64,000 nt of DNA from Amyloporia xantha (GCA_036971615.1 JAYKKR010000001.1:1116001-1180000), one strand, 5' to 3'. Shown: positions 37,145-49,219, counted from the first letter of the stretch. Program-made: numbers and translations. The notes: generated from the sequence alone by a model not told the origin.

Positions 37145-39893
37145 CTACTTCGCCTTTCTTTTGCCACCTTTCTTCTTGCCCATTCCACCTATAGCGTCGC
37201 CCTTCTTCGCTCGTACACCCTCCTTCACACTGCGCTGTCCCATGTCCTTATCGAATGCACCACCTATACGAGCCGATGCCTTCCCCCGAAGCTTCCTCGT
37301 TCTCGTCTTCTCTTTCTTCTTGCTTATGGCTGACGTTCGCTTTTCGGGCTCTCCGATTTTGGCCGGTCTCGCAGATTTTTTAGCAGAGCGTACAGCCGCG
37401 CGAATTGCAACACTTTCGCTCGCTCCGTCATCTTCCTCCATGGCCATCTTTCGCCGTTTTGCTCGTCTGGTCAATCCGGCAAATTTGTCCCTCTTGGGCT
37501 ATAATATACCTAGGTTCAATTATGTCCACTATTTTAAGAGGGTGCTTACTTTATCATCGCCAGACTTCTCTTTTCCTTTCTTAGCAGAGCCACTCCCAGC
37601 CTCATACTGCTCCTTGCTTAGCGCTAGTGAAATGGGCGTCAACAAGAGGTAAATAATCTGATGACTCATGCCAACCTTCAGCCTTCGCCTTGTCTTTGCC
37701 TGACTGGAACCATGTCCTAGCAGGTCGCGAATGAATCTCTGCCTCGTGCTCTATCATGTTCTGGCCTTTCTTGAGTTCCATTTCAGCTTGGCGGAACTGA
37801 GGAGATGGGATGAGCTATTCCACTAAATGACTAGTGTGAAATGGCTCGCACTTGTTTCTCCTCTTTCTCTTCCTGCAGAATCTCAGATATCTCTTTCTTG
37901 AGGCTGTCGAGCTTGGCCCCCCATTTTGCCACTGCCTCCGGAGGCACATGTCGGTGACGTACCATATCTTCAGCTGATGCATGCTTTATAGCGGATTTCA
38001 ACATTTTGCGGTCCGATTCGCCAACGAGCGTGACCGATCTGCGGTGGCCACTATGAGGAACAACGAAGTAAAATAGAGTTGTCAGATAACCTACCGTCCC
38101 TTCTTGCCGGCACGAGCGGTCCGACCTACTCGATGCAAATACTGGGCCAGCTGCGTAGGCATATCATAGTTGATAACAGTCTCGATACCCTTAATGTCCA
38201 ATCCGCGTGACGCCAGATCTGTCGCCATTAGGTAGTCCACAGTGCCGTCTCTGAATTGCTGCAACGCTTTCAATCGCTAACAGGCTAAGGATCAGCATGG
38301 CATTGAACTCATACTGAAGCATGCAATTTACCTGCTCCTGGCTCAGATCTCCGTGAAGTTCATCAGACTTCATATTCAGCAGGCTGAACACTATTCGCAT
38401 CTGATGTGCGAGCTTTTTGCTCCGGAAGAAGATTAGAACACCGGATTTGAAAGTTCTCCTGCACAAAGCGACGAGCAGGGCCGATCGCTCGCTTTCTTTC
38501 CCAGCTCGTACGCGAACGAATTCCTGCACCAGCCCGCGAGCAGTGCTGCGCTTGGGATCAACGAATAGTCGCACTGGCTTGTTGAGCGACATCCTCACGA
38601 GCTCATCAACAGAATCTGTACTGGTGGCAGAGAATAACATCGTCTGACGCGAGGTAGGGCATGACTGGATGATTTCCGTCAACTCATCCGCAAATCCGTC
38701 TGATAGCATCCTGTCTGCTTCGTCCAGGACGAGGATATCGAGAGCATCGAGAGTAAACGTGGGCGAATTTCGTAAATGGTCAATTAAACGGCCAGGAGTG
38801 GCGATAATGACATCTGGCCGAGTGCGGAGTGTTGCTTCTTGGGCTTTGACGGAGAGACCGCCTGTTCACGGGAATCAATGATCATTCTGATGTAATCTGG
38901 TGGACAAGAACATACCAACGATGAGACTAAATCGAATGTCGGTATGAGCTGCCAACTTGTTACCGACCTCAAAGCACTGTACACCCAGCTCCCTTGTGGG
39001 GACTAGTACTAGGCATCTTGTAGCAGCGGCCTTCTTCCCTCGATCACGATACATGAGTCGTTCGAGCATAGGAATAATAAAGGCCGCAGTTTTCCCAGAA
39101 CCTGTAACAGCGTTACCTACGACATCCTTGCCCAGAAGAGCAACGGGTATCGTTGCGGCTTGAATCGGAGTGGGTTTGTGAAAGCCAAGTGTGGTGATCG
39201 ATTTTATAATGGGGCGAGATAGATTCATGGATAGGAATGATGTATGCTCTTCAGATGGTGCCACATCCGATGCAAAAAATGCAGCTTTGCGGTCTTTTTG
39301 AGCCTGCGTTTCCACTTCGGATTCATCAGAAGAAGATGCAGCGCCCTCTTCATCATCTGAATTCTCGTCTCCAGAGATTCCTTCCTCATCCTCGGCAGCA
39401 GCTTCCTCGTCAGAGGTTGCCAAGGGATCCTCCTCGTCTCCACTGCCACCCAGGTCAGCAAACGGCTCGTCATCCGCCTCAGGGTCCATGTCGCTCTCGC
39501 TACTTCCATCCTGACTGAGGTCGTCTTCGCTTTCCATCTCTTCGTCCTCTGAATCATCACGCATTCGTTTAGCGGCATGCGACTTCAGCCTCCGCCTTTC
39601 TATGATATCATCAACTGACAATGGTTGCTTGTTGCGATTAGCTAGGAATGCTGCATTCGCAACTGGAGAGGATTGGAGCATACCGGTTTTGAGCCGCTCT
39701 TTACGAGGTCCTGTATTTCAACCGTATCGCCTAGCAAGTCTGCATAAGGGTCTCCAGAGACGTCGAACACAAAGTCAGGATTCAATTGCGCATCTTCTGC
39801 TTGTGTTGAAGATTTAACCCGAGAGGCCGCAGGAGCGACATTGTCTTCTCCGTCGGAGTCAATGGTCATAACAAAGTCATCGACTATAGCCAT
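37145..39893 (-). CDS. DRS1: DEAD-box RNA helicase of 60S ribosome biogenesis
   Basis: Nucleolar ATP-dependent helicase (Drs1/DDX27) for pre-60S maturation. Start [17 protein letters not shown] (39893). A long acidic N-terminus precedes the core: Q motif '[15 protein letters not shown]', motif I '[13 protein letters not shown]', Ia 'VPTRELG', Ib '[15 protein letters not shown]', II '[11 protein letters not shown]', III 'LFSATS', IV '[15 protein letters not shown]', V '[12 protein letters not shown]', VI '[15 protein letters not shown]'. The C-terminus has '[11 protein letters not shown]'-type helices and a highly basic tail ('[20 protein letters not shown]' to [11 protein letters not shown]) fitting nucleolar targeting. 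The exon ending VDDIIERRR with an SDEDEE-like acidic stretch is typical. About eight exons. Downstream neighbour of APC4 on the same strand. Confidence 0.94.
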
Positions 39894-40648
39894 AGTGGAA
39901 GTACTCTTCGACAATATCCAATCGTGAAAGGAAGTGAGGGACTTCGAGCAGTGGGCGCGCGTCTAACAGTAGAAGGAAATGTCGAAATTTCTTGCAGTGG
40001 GATCACGTGAAGGAGATCGGTGCCGCGGTAGCAATTGACGCCGCCATCACCGATCGGACCAGCACGATCGCAGTGCGCCGCGTACATATGGACGCACATC
40101 CACATCAGGGCTTTGTGGCCTTTGCTAGTAAAGTTAGTACTCGTTGGAACGGGACCCTGTAGACTGTCCGGAGTCAAGCCCATCCTCGGTTATGTGGACG
40201 AACAGACTGTCGCCTACGAGCCACCGACGCGTTAGATGGGTTCCACGAGATGTACTGTAGCTTTAATTGTGACAGTGTCAACACAGAGTGTAACAACCAC
40301 GTTGGCGCAGTGATGGTCAGAGATTGGTGTGCACCGCACACAAGATATAACAATGCCATTACTGCAGCCGGGGCGACGAGAAAGCGAAGACGGGAGTCAG
40401 CATCAAGCTTAGCGACGCACAACTCTCGTGGAGACACAATGAATGAAACAAATTGCTGGGAGGATCTATGGGAGCTGCCCTGCCGAGGTCAGAGATGCTC
40501 TTTCCAGCTATATACTGGCTTTGTGAAACAAGTTGATACAATGAGCGTGGTATACGCTGGCCCAGCTCATGATCTTCACCAAACCCGTGCTTGCAATCAT
40601 GTTGAGTAAATTGAGTACGGCGTGCCAGTTTGAAGAGATTTATGAGCA
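39894..40648. other. Intergenic region upstream of DRS1
   Basis: About 0.75 kb containing the DRS1 promoter and the 3' flank of the RasGEF gene. No gene recognised. Confidence 0.4.
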
Positions 40649-40777
40649 TCAGTTTTGAAGCCTTCGGAATGCCGCAACAACCTTCAAGTACTTTTCAACT
40701 TGACTGACGTACAGTCGGGCAACCGATGCTGTTGCTGCCGTATAATCGCTACGAGCAACGAGCATAGCATCTTCCAT
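40649..40777 (-). other. 42-codon open frame, possible last exon or small gene
   Basis: Starts MEDAMLVARSDYTAATASVA and continues RLYVSQVEKYLKVVAAFRRL before QN and stop. The composition looks coding (amphipathic helix, no low complexity). It lies 110 bp beyond the apparent stop of the RasGEF gene on the same strand. No acceptor was found that joins it in phase, so it could be a separate short protein, an alternative 3' exon, or chance. Confidence 0.25.
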
Positions 40778-40888
40778 GATTGTGAGTACAAATCCAGGTA
40801 GGTATAATAGATACGGTGTGATCAAAGCAAGCAGTCAACTGGAGCGACAGGCACAGCACAATATGCAATCGGAGACAGGAGCCACGAA

Positions 40889-43800
40889 TCACCAGAACAA
40901 TATCCTGCGCAGGAGGGCCGCATCCTTCGGATGATGCGGACCATCCCGAGAGTACGTATGCGGTAGCGGTGCAAGTCCATCCTCAGTCCTCTGCGGATCA
41001 GGCGGTGCTATTCTCGATCGTTGCATCTGTAGTACAAAAAATGGGCCATGTCAGTACATACTATCAACTTAAACACTGCGACGCACCTCAATATCCATGA
41101 GGTGATCGGCCTTTTCTAAGCACAGATATGCGGGCGGCACGTATCGATCGGTACGTTTGTATGCAGCTTCTTGGGTAGTGCGGCATCCATCCTGGCACTG
41201 GCATATGACATCAATAAACTTGGCCATCATGTTAAACTTGGCCCAGTGTATCTTCGTAGGATCATCGTCATGATAATCCGTGTTGCCCTCATGTGCGCGT
41301 ATAAGATCGGATAGGTGGATTTCACTAGACAACATGTGTTGGTCATCTGTATTGTTTAAGGAGCCCCGAATAGGTCCACTCACAGTGCAGGGATGCACGC
41401 TCCTTTGGTATTCCTCAAAGCCATCCGGTACTTCTGGTGCGAACGGATAGACTGCAACAGCTGGTCATAAGACTGAAATTTCTTCCACAGATCCTGCGAT
41501 CGCGTCCGAAACAGCTCGAGCGACTCGTCGCCGTCAAACGTCGCACTGTTGATCCCCGCAATGACAGCACGGAGAGCGGAATAGTTGTGGACTACGCGCA
41601 ACTCTTCCGCCACAAGCACGAACTTCTCGATCTGTCGTGTACGCGCCTTCGCCTTGTCATGACAGAGGATCAGTGAAACGACCCTGGGTTCGAAGTTATA
41701 CGAAAACACTACGCAGCACAGAAAGGAATACTTACCAGTCCGCTATGTGATTGGATATGTGGTTGTACTTCGCAATCGGATCTGTCTCCGGATCCTTCCT
41801 ACCCTGGACCAGCACGTGTTGTAGCCAGTGTCGGGGCTTACAGGATCAAGATACGCATCAGCCTACAGAACGAGCGCTCGAGAAGCACTAGATGATCGCA
41901 CCTTGATCTGCAAGAAGAATTTCGCCTCGATACGTGTGATCTCAAAAGCGATGTCCTTATGAGGAGTCCTTTGCACTTCTTCGCTCAGCACAACGAGCCT
42001 CTTCAAAGTTTGCTTGGGCATATGGTCCACGGCATCGCCTGAGCTTGTAGGCGGAAAAATATTCGTCCCCATTACTAGCGCCTTCGCCGTGAGAGGCAGG
42101 CTTGATTTGCGATCTCTGGTCGTCACATGCGGAAGGGTTGGTGGCGTTGTGCCACCATTTTCTGAGGCGACCCGTTGCAAGCGAGAGGCTCTACTGGAGG
42201 CGGACGACGCAGTCTCCAAGGTAGAATATCCCTCTTCGTCGGACAAAACCGATGAGTCGTCGCTCTCTTCGTCCACCTTGAGTGCCCACGCCTGATCACG
42301 ATCCCTCAGGTTCGGCACGGAGTCGAGAAATGGGAGGAAATCGGCGCCGTAGTGCAAGAGGTATGTCTTGGTCAGTATAGATTTAATCAAGGCCGCGAGC
42401 GCGCCTGCTGCACCGGGCACAGCAAAATCGGTCGGGTAGTCATGTATCCAATTGTCCAGCAGCAGACATATTCTGAAGATCATGTGATGATTAGTTGTAT
42501 CCAGATAATCAAAGGCACATGCCTCCCAACCTCATTTGTGCATAACAGGCGAACATGGGATCACCGCTGGGTTGATCTAGTGCACGCATCCGCTTCTGCA
42601 TCGCTAAGAGGATACTGCGTGGACTTGCGAATCGACGATATGTCAGGAGGAAATGTGATATGAACAACGGGTCTTTTCCCATACATGTCAGATCAATACC
42701 AAATACGGAAAGAATCATGACATACCATCGTCGCTCACAGCCATGAACAGAAGTTTATTGAGAAGCTCCTCAAGGGTCATCCATGGGGGAGCTCGTCTAC
42801 ATTGAGAGCGTTACTAGATCTGCAGAGTGCCAGGGAAGAGATTTACTCACGATTCTCTGACAGACATATCTCTTGATGTTTCTTGAGACTCGTCCAGAGT
42901 GCCCATTCCTTCTCCTGACCCACCTGTATTCGACAGAGCGTTCAAGGAGCTCCTGCTACGCACATTTGGTGACGCCAAGCCCACATTACGCCCCGCCGAA
43001 TACTGTTCTCGCTCTTCGCGCCTCGACTTTTCGTGCTCCGAGAGTAAGTCACTAGTCGAACGAGCACGGGTTGGAGAAGTCGGAGTAGTGGGTGTCCGTG
43101 ATGATGCTGCTGAGGTAGGCGACGGTAAATGGAAGGTCTGGGAAGGCATCGGCGTCCCGGCTTGTGACTGCGGAGGAGATTGTGGTGGGGTATGCATCGC
43201 AGATTGATTGAGCGAAAGAATCTGTGATGGGTTAGGCGAATGTGCAATTTGCGAATGTGAAAGGTTGGTGGACGCGGCTGTAGGTGTGGCGGAAGATGCA
43301 CGGGAAATATCCCAAGGTGGCGTCGAGCCTAGAACCGCTGGTGAGGCTGGGTTTCGATAACCGTCCCGATCACTACGGGCAGTTCCAGGAGGCGCTAACC
43401 GGACATACTGCTCAGTGTCTAAATCAGAGGTTGAGTTCGGTAAGGAGCTCACGTTCGTTGCTGATCACCTTAAAGATCACTTTGAAAATCCATTCGAATG
43501 CGGTTCGCATCTTATCCTTGCCCAGGGAATCAGTGACAGTCACCTCAACGAGACCGGCGTCATACTGCCGAATAACGTGGATTGCATGCTGGGGGTCAAC
43601 TCGCCTGTCTAGATCGGACTTACAGGCGAGAACCACCGTCGGAAGTTTCAAAGAACTGAACTCCTCTTTTCCATTACAAACCATTAATACGAGCCCGAGA
43701 CATGTATGAAATAAGCACTCACGTAGGCGATCTGCTACATGGAGGAACGACTCCTCCTTGGCAGAGTCGTAGCATATTACAGCACCGTCCAGTGAGAACC

Positions 43801-45009
43801 GCTCCCACTTTTCTGCTCCGTTTGGAGGAAGAATAGAGCACTCTATTTCCAGGACTCGGAGAACACTTTGAGGTGCGGTGGGGTCTACGCCAACCTTCCC
43901 GGTCTGGATTGTATCTGTCCGCAAAGGTCAATCACTCCATTCCAATCGAATTGAGCTTCGTACTCACAGGTAGATGCACTGATACCGTCAAAGCCGGTCA
44001 CGCTGAGAGGGACATGAGCCACAACCGGCTCGGAGAGACCGTATGCTTTCAGTCCCTTGCGAATGACGGATGACTTTCCGCATCCCACCGCACCAACTAC
44101 AGCAATCGTGACCTGCGGAGGTTGGGAAGGCTTAACGCGCGCATATTTCAGTAGACAGCGCGTATCACAGTCTGCTTGAATACCTACTGGAGGTATATGG
44201 GTATCGATAGACACGTGGGTCTTTGACTTCGCCAACTTGTGACTCAGACTGCTACTTCGCACAGGAACGATGGGTGCAGGAACTTGACCTGCGGCTATAT
44301 TAGGGAATGAACTCATTGGCTGCAGCCGAGATGGAAGACCCAGTTCGCCTGGAGCGGGTGCGACGTGACGCGACGCGGTCTTGCTCTTGCGCGCTCGGCG
44401 AGAGAGATCCTCCGAGCGCTCCATATCAGACTCGTCAAAAAATGAGGCATTCTCATAGTCGTCCGCATTTGTGCTGACGCTGGTCCCTCGACTGCGCGAG
44501 GGTGTTGGGGGTGGTGGCATGCTACGCTTATCGCGTTCTCGTAAAGGTACGCGTGACGAACTGGGTATCGGCTCGCTGGGGACAGAGAAATTCGGGACGC
44601 GCTGGCGAACTTCTTGAGGTGGTTCTGCGTTAGAAGACATAGTGTGAACGCGGGTAGATCGTGTCGCTTGCGATGGCGATAGTGTGGACTTCATGAACGA
44701 ATCAACGGATATCGACTTTCTGAGGGCAGAAGAGGCCAACAGTGAATGCGGGGATGGCGGAAGCAAGAGGTCATCGTCGACGGGAGTGTGAGCTCTATGT
44801 GGATCTGGAGAATGGGAAGGAGAGGAACGGGCGGTCTGGAAGGTGTCCTGTGAAGCGAATGGCGAGGATGTAGGGGGTACGGGAGATGCTTTCGCGCGGC
44901 GTGGAGGAAGCGAGGATGTCGATGGCAAGTCGGAAGGCCCTGGCATTTGGATGGGAGGTAAAGAAGGGATCTGAGGGAGGTCAATCTGGTGATTTTTGGC
45001 GGGCATCAT
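40889..45009 (-). CDS. Ras guanine nucleotide exchange factor with N-terminal P-loop GTPase-like domain
   Basis: Predicted activator of Ras-type GTPases. The Ser/Pro-rich N-terminus (start MMPAKNHQIDL, 45009; downstream of a TATATAT tract) leads to a Ras-like domain: 'QVTIAVVGAVGCGKSSVIRK' (G1), 'WERFSLDGAVICYDSAKEES', 'LPTVVLACKSDLD' (G4-like, CKSD). A second Ser/Pro linker follows (42.85-43.4 kb). The RasGEF-N region has 'FGIDLTCMGKDPLFISHFLL' with TYRRF; the catalytic region has 'NFEPRVVSLILCHDKAKART', 'VVHNYSALRAVIAGINSATF', 'ALEIHLSDLIRAHEGNTDYH' and 'KIHWAKFNMMAKFIDVI'. The tail ends LLRRILFW at 40889. The exons are continuous on one strand with matching phases, so one fused protein is likely. 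The true 3' end may extend further. Confidence 0.87.
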
Positions 45010-45693
45010 GAGATGGACGGCGCGGTCATCACGAGGAAAGACAAGAGCAGACGGCGAGGAGGAGAGGCTCTGTCGTCGCAGACGATGAGGAGGCCAGGGC
45101 GCGGGTTGGGATGGCGGGGTCGTCGCGGCCGAACTGGTCTGTCGCACTAATTCGCTCACTCGCACGGCCTCTCGCTCGAATGACCGGTCCTCCTTTGGGT
45201 CCCCGGCATCACAACCATCACATGACTCCCGTAACACGGCGTACGGCGGGCGCGGGGCGGTACGAATCTCACCGACAGCGAGAGCGTGTGCTACGACAGC
45301 GATGTAATATATACGAGGGTTTATGATCCTCATTGCCTTCACGACAAGATGTTGTCAACTTCAAATCGTTGCATTACCCCGCATGAGGCTCGCGGGTAGG
45401 CCATTGCCATCAAGCAATTCATTAGGTCGCAATGTCGCATACCGTCACTCACGAGCCCTAAATAAAGCTCTCGGACGCAAATAATCACCTCGATCCGCAT
45501 CCTCCGCTCAACGTTTAAATATTACAAGCCATAGTGAATAGACGTCAGCGAGACGATCTCCCTAGTCCTCCTAAGTCGTAATCGTACTGCGTTCCAACGC
45601 CTCCGGATCTTCCCCGCCACTGCGCGAACACATGTTTGCCGCATGCTGCGAACATGGCAATCGCACCTCTGCTGCATGCATCCCCAGAGCGCA
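45010..45693. other. Divergent intergenic region
   Basis: Holds the promoters of the RasGEF gene (-) and the membrane protein gene (+). The RasGEF frame stays open upstream to 45342 without clear coding character. Confidence 0.4.
45305..45314 (-). promoter_or_regulatory. Possible TATA box of RasGEF gene
   Basis: GTATATATTA on the minus strand, about 300 bp upstream of the ATG at 45009. It favours that ATG over the in-frame ATG at 45333, which lies upstream of the box. Confidence 0.35.
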
Positions 45694-46514
45694 ATGAAAA
45701 ACCCCCGCCATATCACTTGGATCCCTCACCTCATCGTGACATCCATCGCAGTCGTCCTCCTGGCTTCCCCAACCATTCCGCCCATCCCGCCTCTCTACCC
45801 TCCGCCTAGCGTCACCAAGATGCGACCACGGCGTAGCCCACCTCGGGGAACATCCCACCCGTACCTCTTCACGCTGATGACCTTGACAGCCATGGCCGAG
45901 CTCGGTCTGACGGCGTTCCTCATCAGTGCGGGTAATGAGATACATACCTGGGCTAGCCCGGGGTATTCTTCTCTGTCTGTAGTTCCCCTTACCCTGGTTT
46001 AGTAGCCGTTCTGACCACGACAAAATCGTTGCCGTCATAACAGCCTAGTTCTGCTCTGCTTCGAGGCCGCATGGACGGTGCTGTTCGCAGGCGCGTACGT
46101 ACTCTGGGTACTGGATGGCGCGGTGCACCTCCTTGCCAACGTCGCCAGTTCCGTCATCTGGCTCCTGCTCACCTCAGTCCTCTGGGTATGCCCTATCGAT
46201 GACCACTTGGAAATCGCACTGACAGCATCCTGTAGGGCGCTGGCGCAGGGCTCATGCACGGCACTCGCTCAAGCACAAGCTGCCCCGAGCACGCGTCCCT
46301 GTCTCGGTTCGTCCCCGAGCGGCTTCCGTTCCGTCCTCCATATGAACTGAGCATCAACCCTTATTCAAGCAGGTGTCGCCAGACGCTCACCGTCGAGGCG
46401 CTGGGCTGGACCGAATTCGGCCTGTGCTGCGTTACGCTGGGTGCAACTCTCCTGTGGCTGCGAACTGGTCTAAGGAAGAGGGGCTCCATTCGAGACTCGC
46501 GGACCTATGTGTAG
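45694..46514 (+). CDS. Four-helix membrane protein (MARVEL-like)
   Basis: Four hydrophobic segments: 'IPHLIVTSIAVVLLAS' (near residue 10), 'YLFTLMTLTAMAELGLTAFL' , 'LVLLCFEAAWTVLFAGAYVL' running into DGAVHLLANVASSVIWLLL, and, after two introns, 'WTEFGLCCVTLGATLLWLRT'. The exon between (GAGAGLMHGTRSSTSCPEHA) gives a small Cys/Gly-rich loop. The layout resembles the fungal MARVEL-domain proteins. The ATG at 45694 (MKNPRHITW) is chosen because it sits just before the first helix; an upstream in-frame ATG at 45643 would add 17 residues. Substrate or role unknown. Confidence 0.6.
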
Positions 46515-46803
46515 GTGAGAGGACTGTACGGCGGTATGGATTACGTTTTGCATGACTCTTCGTACGACCCACGCGGTGCTTCAGCCGCCGCGATGCCTAT
46601 GTCACTATGTTGTAGATGTGAATTATAGCCTGTACATGCTTCATTACGTTACTGATAGTCGTTATTAGTCCACAGTATGCTCCTGAGAGTTTGATACTCA
46701 CCTTGTAGACAACATGTACCCATGTAGAACATGGACTGTAATGTACACTCATTTGCGAATGACATGTCTGTATTGAGCAACAACCGCGTTCGGTCCGCGA
46801 ACT

Positions 46804-47530
46804 TCAGTCGCGGCCACCCATGTATACAAAGGCTTCACCTCTCGAAGCCTTCGAAAGAATGCCTCGATACGCGCTCCATGATGACAGCCCAACCAACGCA
46901 ACGGTGATCGCAGCTACTGCTAGCTCCGAGAACATGAAATACCCCCGAATGACATTGACACTATTCGGATCCAAACGTCCTCGAACCAATCCCGGCGCGG
47001 ACATTTGTCTCTCGAGACTGTTTTCTAGAACAGCTTGCTCAATCCAACCCCGACCAATGCATTGAACAACGGCCCTCTTCGTGCAGCCAGCCCGTGATCC
47101 ACGCTTTTGCTGGCAGAAACTGCGGGCGACGTGTGCTCCATTGGAAGCGCGGTCTCGAGACCAGCCTCGTAAGGCTCCAAATGGCCCATAGAAATCTCAA
47201 GGGCTGATTCCACGCCAGAGATGCACTCCCTGCGGCGATATGACCATCAGAGTAGTGGTAAATGAACCAACAGCCTGTGAGTTCCTAGCCTGACCAGTAG
47301 AGCGTGGATGCGGCGGCATTGAGATAGAAATGGGCCACAGTCTGCACCGCCGAACAGGATCATAATAGCTTTCCAAAAGACATGCGACTGGGGTTGTCGC
47401 ACAGGGCGGCGATCATCACCTGGATTGGACATCCGCCAACCAAGAGATTCGACAACATCAGTAAAGACTGTCGACGTCACGCACCAGTTTCGCACATACA
47501 GTGTTCTTCTTTGTAGTCGCTGACACAAAT
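46804..47530 (-). CDS. Multi-pass membrane protein, possible frame break
   Basis: Partly resolved gene. The best segments, in order on the minus strand, are 'AVQTVAHFYLNAAASTLYWS', 'GVESALEISMGHLEPYEAGL' with ETALPMEHTS, 'RGPLFNALVGV', then 'WIEQAVLENSLERQMSAPGL' and the final helix 'FMFSELAVAAITVALVGLSS' with WSAYRGI, ending EAFVYMGGRD. The frame changes by one base at a CCCC run (47048-47051); one extra base would give a continuous protein. The 5' exons between 47.4 and 47.6 kb are not resolved. Convergent with the preceding membrane gene. No known family assigned. Confidence 0.45.
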
Positions 47531-47937
47531 AGCTCAGCTCTGAAGACTAGACCTGGGTATACGTGCTTCCCGTGAGAAATACTGCCAGTGTGCGTGCCAG
47601 TGCTAGCTTCTGACCATCGGACCCGCACCGAAAGGACTCAGGTGAAACGCGTGTAGAATTGTGACAATGTCCCTCCGCTGTGTTTGGGCCGACCTTAGGC
47701 GTAGGGGCCGAGGACAGTAGCACCCAACAGCAGCGGACGTCGTAGCAAGTGGGCTGTGTACGTCTTGGCTGTGTCTACTAAAGAGCGCTTGAGCGCTCAC
47801 TGTCACTCGCTAGTCCAGAAGGCATGTCATCGCCTCAGGGGGTCGACTCATATATAGATCGTCCCACACAAATCAAGGACAGGAGCAGGAGGGGCCGACC
47901 GATCGCGACAGCAAGCACTCGGTGAGCTAATAATTTC
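47531..47937. other. Region upstream of lipase gene
   Basis: Contains the unresolved 5' part of the minus-strand membrane gene and the lipase promoter with its TATATAG box at 47851-47857. Confidence 0.4.
47851..47857 (+). promoter_or_regulatory. TATA box of lipase gene
   Basis: TATATAG about 85 bp upstream of the ATG at 47938, which supports that ATG rather than the one at 48036 as the first of the transcript. Confidence 0.45.
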
Positions 47938-49219
47938 ATGTTTGCCCTGAGCTGGATCGTCCCGCTCATGTATATTTCCGTGATGACATTCCCCGACAGC
48001 CTCGGAGGGCGCCCACTTGCATCTTCAAGGGACTCATGGCGTGGATCCCTAAAATATTCTCCAATGAATCCGAAGATGAGCTCACTCCAGAGCAGAAGCA
48101 CATGTACGCGTCCGAGACGCTGATGAACTTTCGGACGATCGCCAAGTTGTGTGCAACGCGCTCATCGTACACCTTGACCGCGGCCGACTTGGCCTCGGCC
48201 GACCTCTACGCACAGCTAGAAGAACTAGGCCAATTTGCTCTCATAGCCTATGCTGTATTAAAGCCGAAATTCGTCTTCGCGAACCGCGACCTGCTGATGC
48301 AGCCCGGATTCCCCATCGAGGGCTTCGATGCGCTTCGCGACGCGATGCTTGTGTCGGATTTCAAGGGCACAGTCGCGCACGTACCAGGCATAGTCGTATA
48401 CCGCAAGCACACCAAGCAGCTTATCGTAGGTTTTTCAGGCACTGCCAAGACCAAGCAGGTGCTGTATGACCTGTATTCTGTGAAGCAAGCACACCCTGTT
48501 GCACGCAGGTGCTCCGTGCACTCTGGATTTTGGAAGATGTACGACGGCATGAAGGCGGAGGTATTCAAATGCGTCCGAAAGGCGCTATGCGAGCTTGAAG
48601 TCTTGGACCTCGTCGCTGTGGGGCATAGCATGGGCGGCGCCCTGAGCTACCTATTTGCGCTGGATGTTCTCTCTGGGAGTGTCCCTTGCCATCTGGGGTG
48701 ACAGTGACGGTTGCTACTTTCGGCTGTCCCAGAATTGGGGACGCCGCTCTATCTGAGTGGTGGCAGGGCCTAGTCAGGACGTATCAAGCCACAAATGGCG
48801 AGGGTTCCGTAAAGGAATACCAAGTGAAGGCCCTAAATGATGGTAATTGAGATTGTGACTGCCGCCACTCGGTCCGTATTGACTATGTCTGAATAGGAGT
48901 TCCATCTGTTCCGCCCGTCAGCTGGGGTTACAGGCATCTGACACGCACGCCGCTGTATCTGTATCATGGTCGCCTGTTTCATGTTCCAGCCCCGGAGAGC
49001 GAACATGGCGTGTTTCCTATCGCGCAGGAGGCACTGGATGCAACGCGCAAGCCGGACCATCCGAGAGGAGGGCACAATTATTACAATGGCACGGATACGG
49101 AAAAGCTCTTACGCAGGATCGACCTGATGACAAAACTTTCCAAGCAGAAGACGGCTGATTGGAAGGAGGTGTACCTGAACAAGATTGCAGAGCTCGAGCG
49201 AGCAAGGAGCACGGGGTAG
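47938..49219 (+). CDS. Class 3 (alpha/beta-hydrolase) lipase, frame broken by one base
   Basis: Predicted triacylglycerol lipase-like hydrolase. The nucleophile elbow is 'LDLVAVGHSMGGALSYLFAL' (Ser in GHSMG). Before it lie 'GIVVYRKHTKQLIVGFSGTA' (oxyanion-hole region) and HSGFWKMYDG; after it 'VTVATFGCPRIGDAALSEWW' (acid residue region, D in GD), 'SVPPVSWGYRHLTRTPLYLY' and 'PRGGHNYYNGTDTEKL' (catalytic His region). The conserved body starts MAWIPKIFSNESED (48036). An upstream ATG at 47938 encodes a hydrophobic leader (MFALSWIVPLMYISVM) that joins only through a 41 nt intron or a frame change. At 48695-48698 a GGGG run interrupts the frame: adding one G joins VPCHLG to VTVTVATFG. Sequencing error or true lesion. 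Confidence 0.85.

Noticed and set aside
39237..39578. Overlapping open frames on both strands in DRS1
   Set aside because: They are shadows of the long acidic low-complexity exon of the helicase.
48036..48036. ATG 48036 as the certain lipase start
   Set aside because: A TATATAG box and an upstream hydrophobic ATG frame at 47938 suggest the transcript starts earlier; the join is unresolved.
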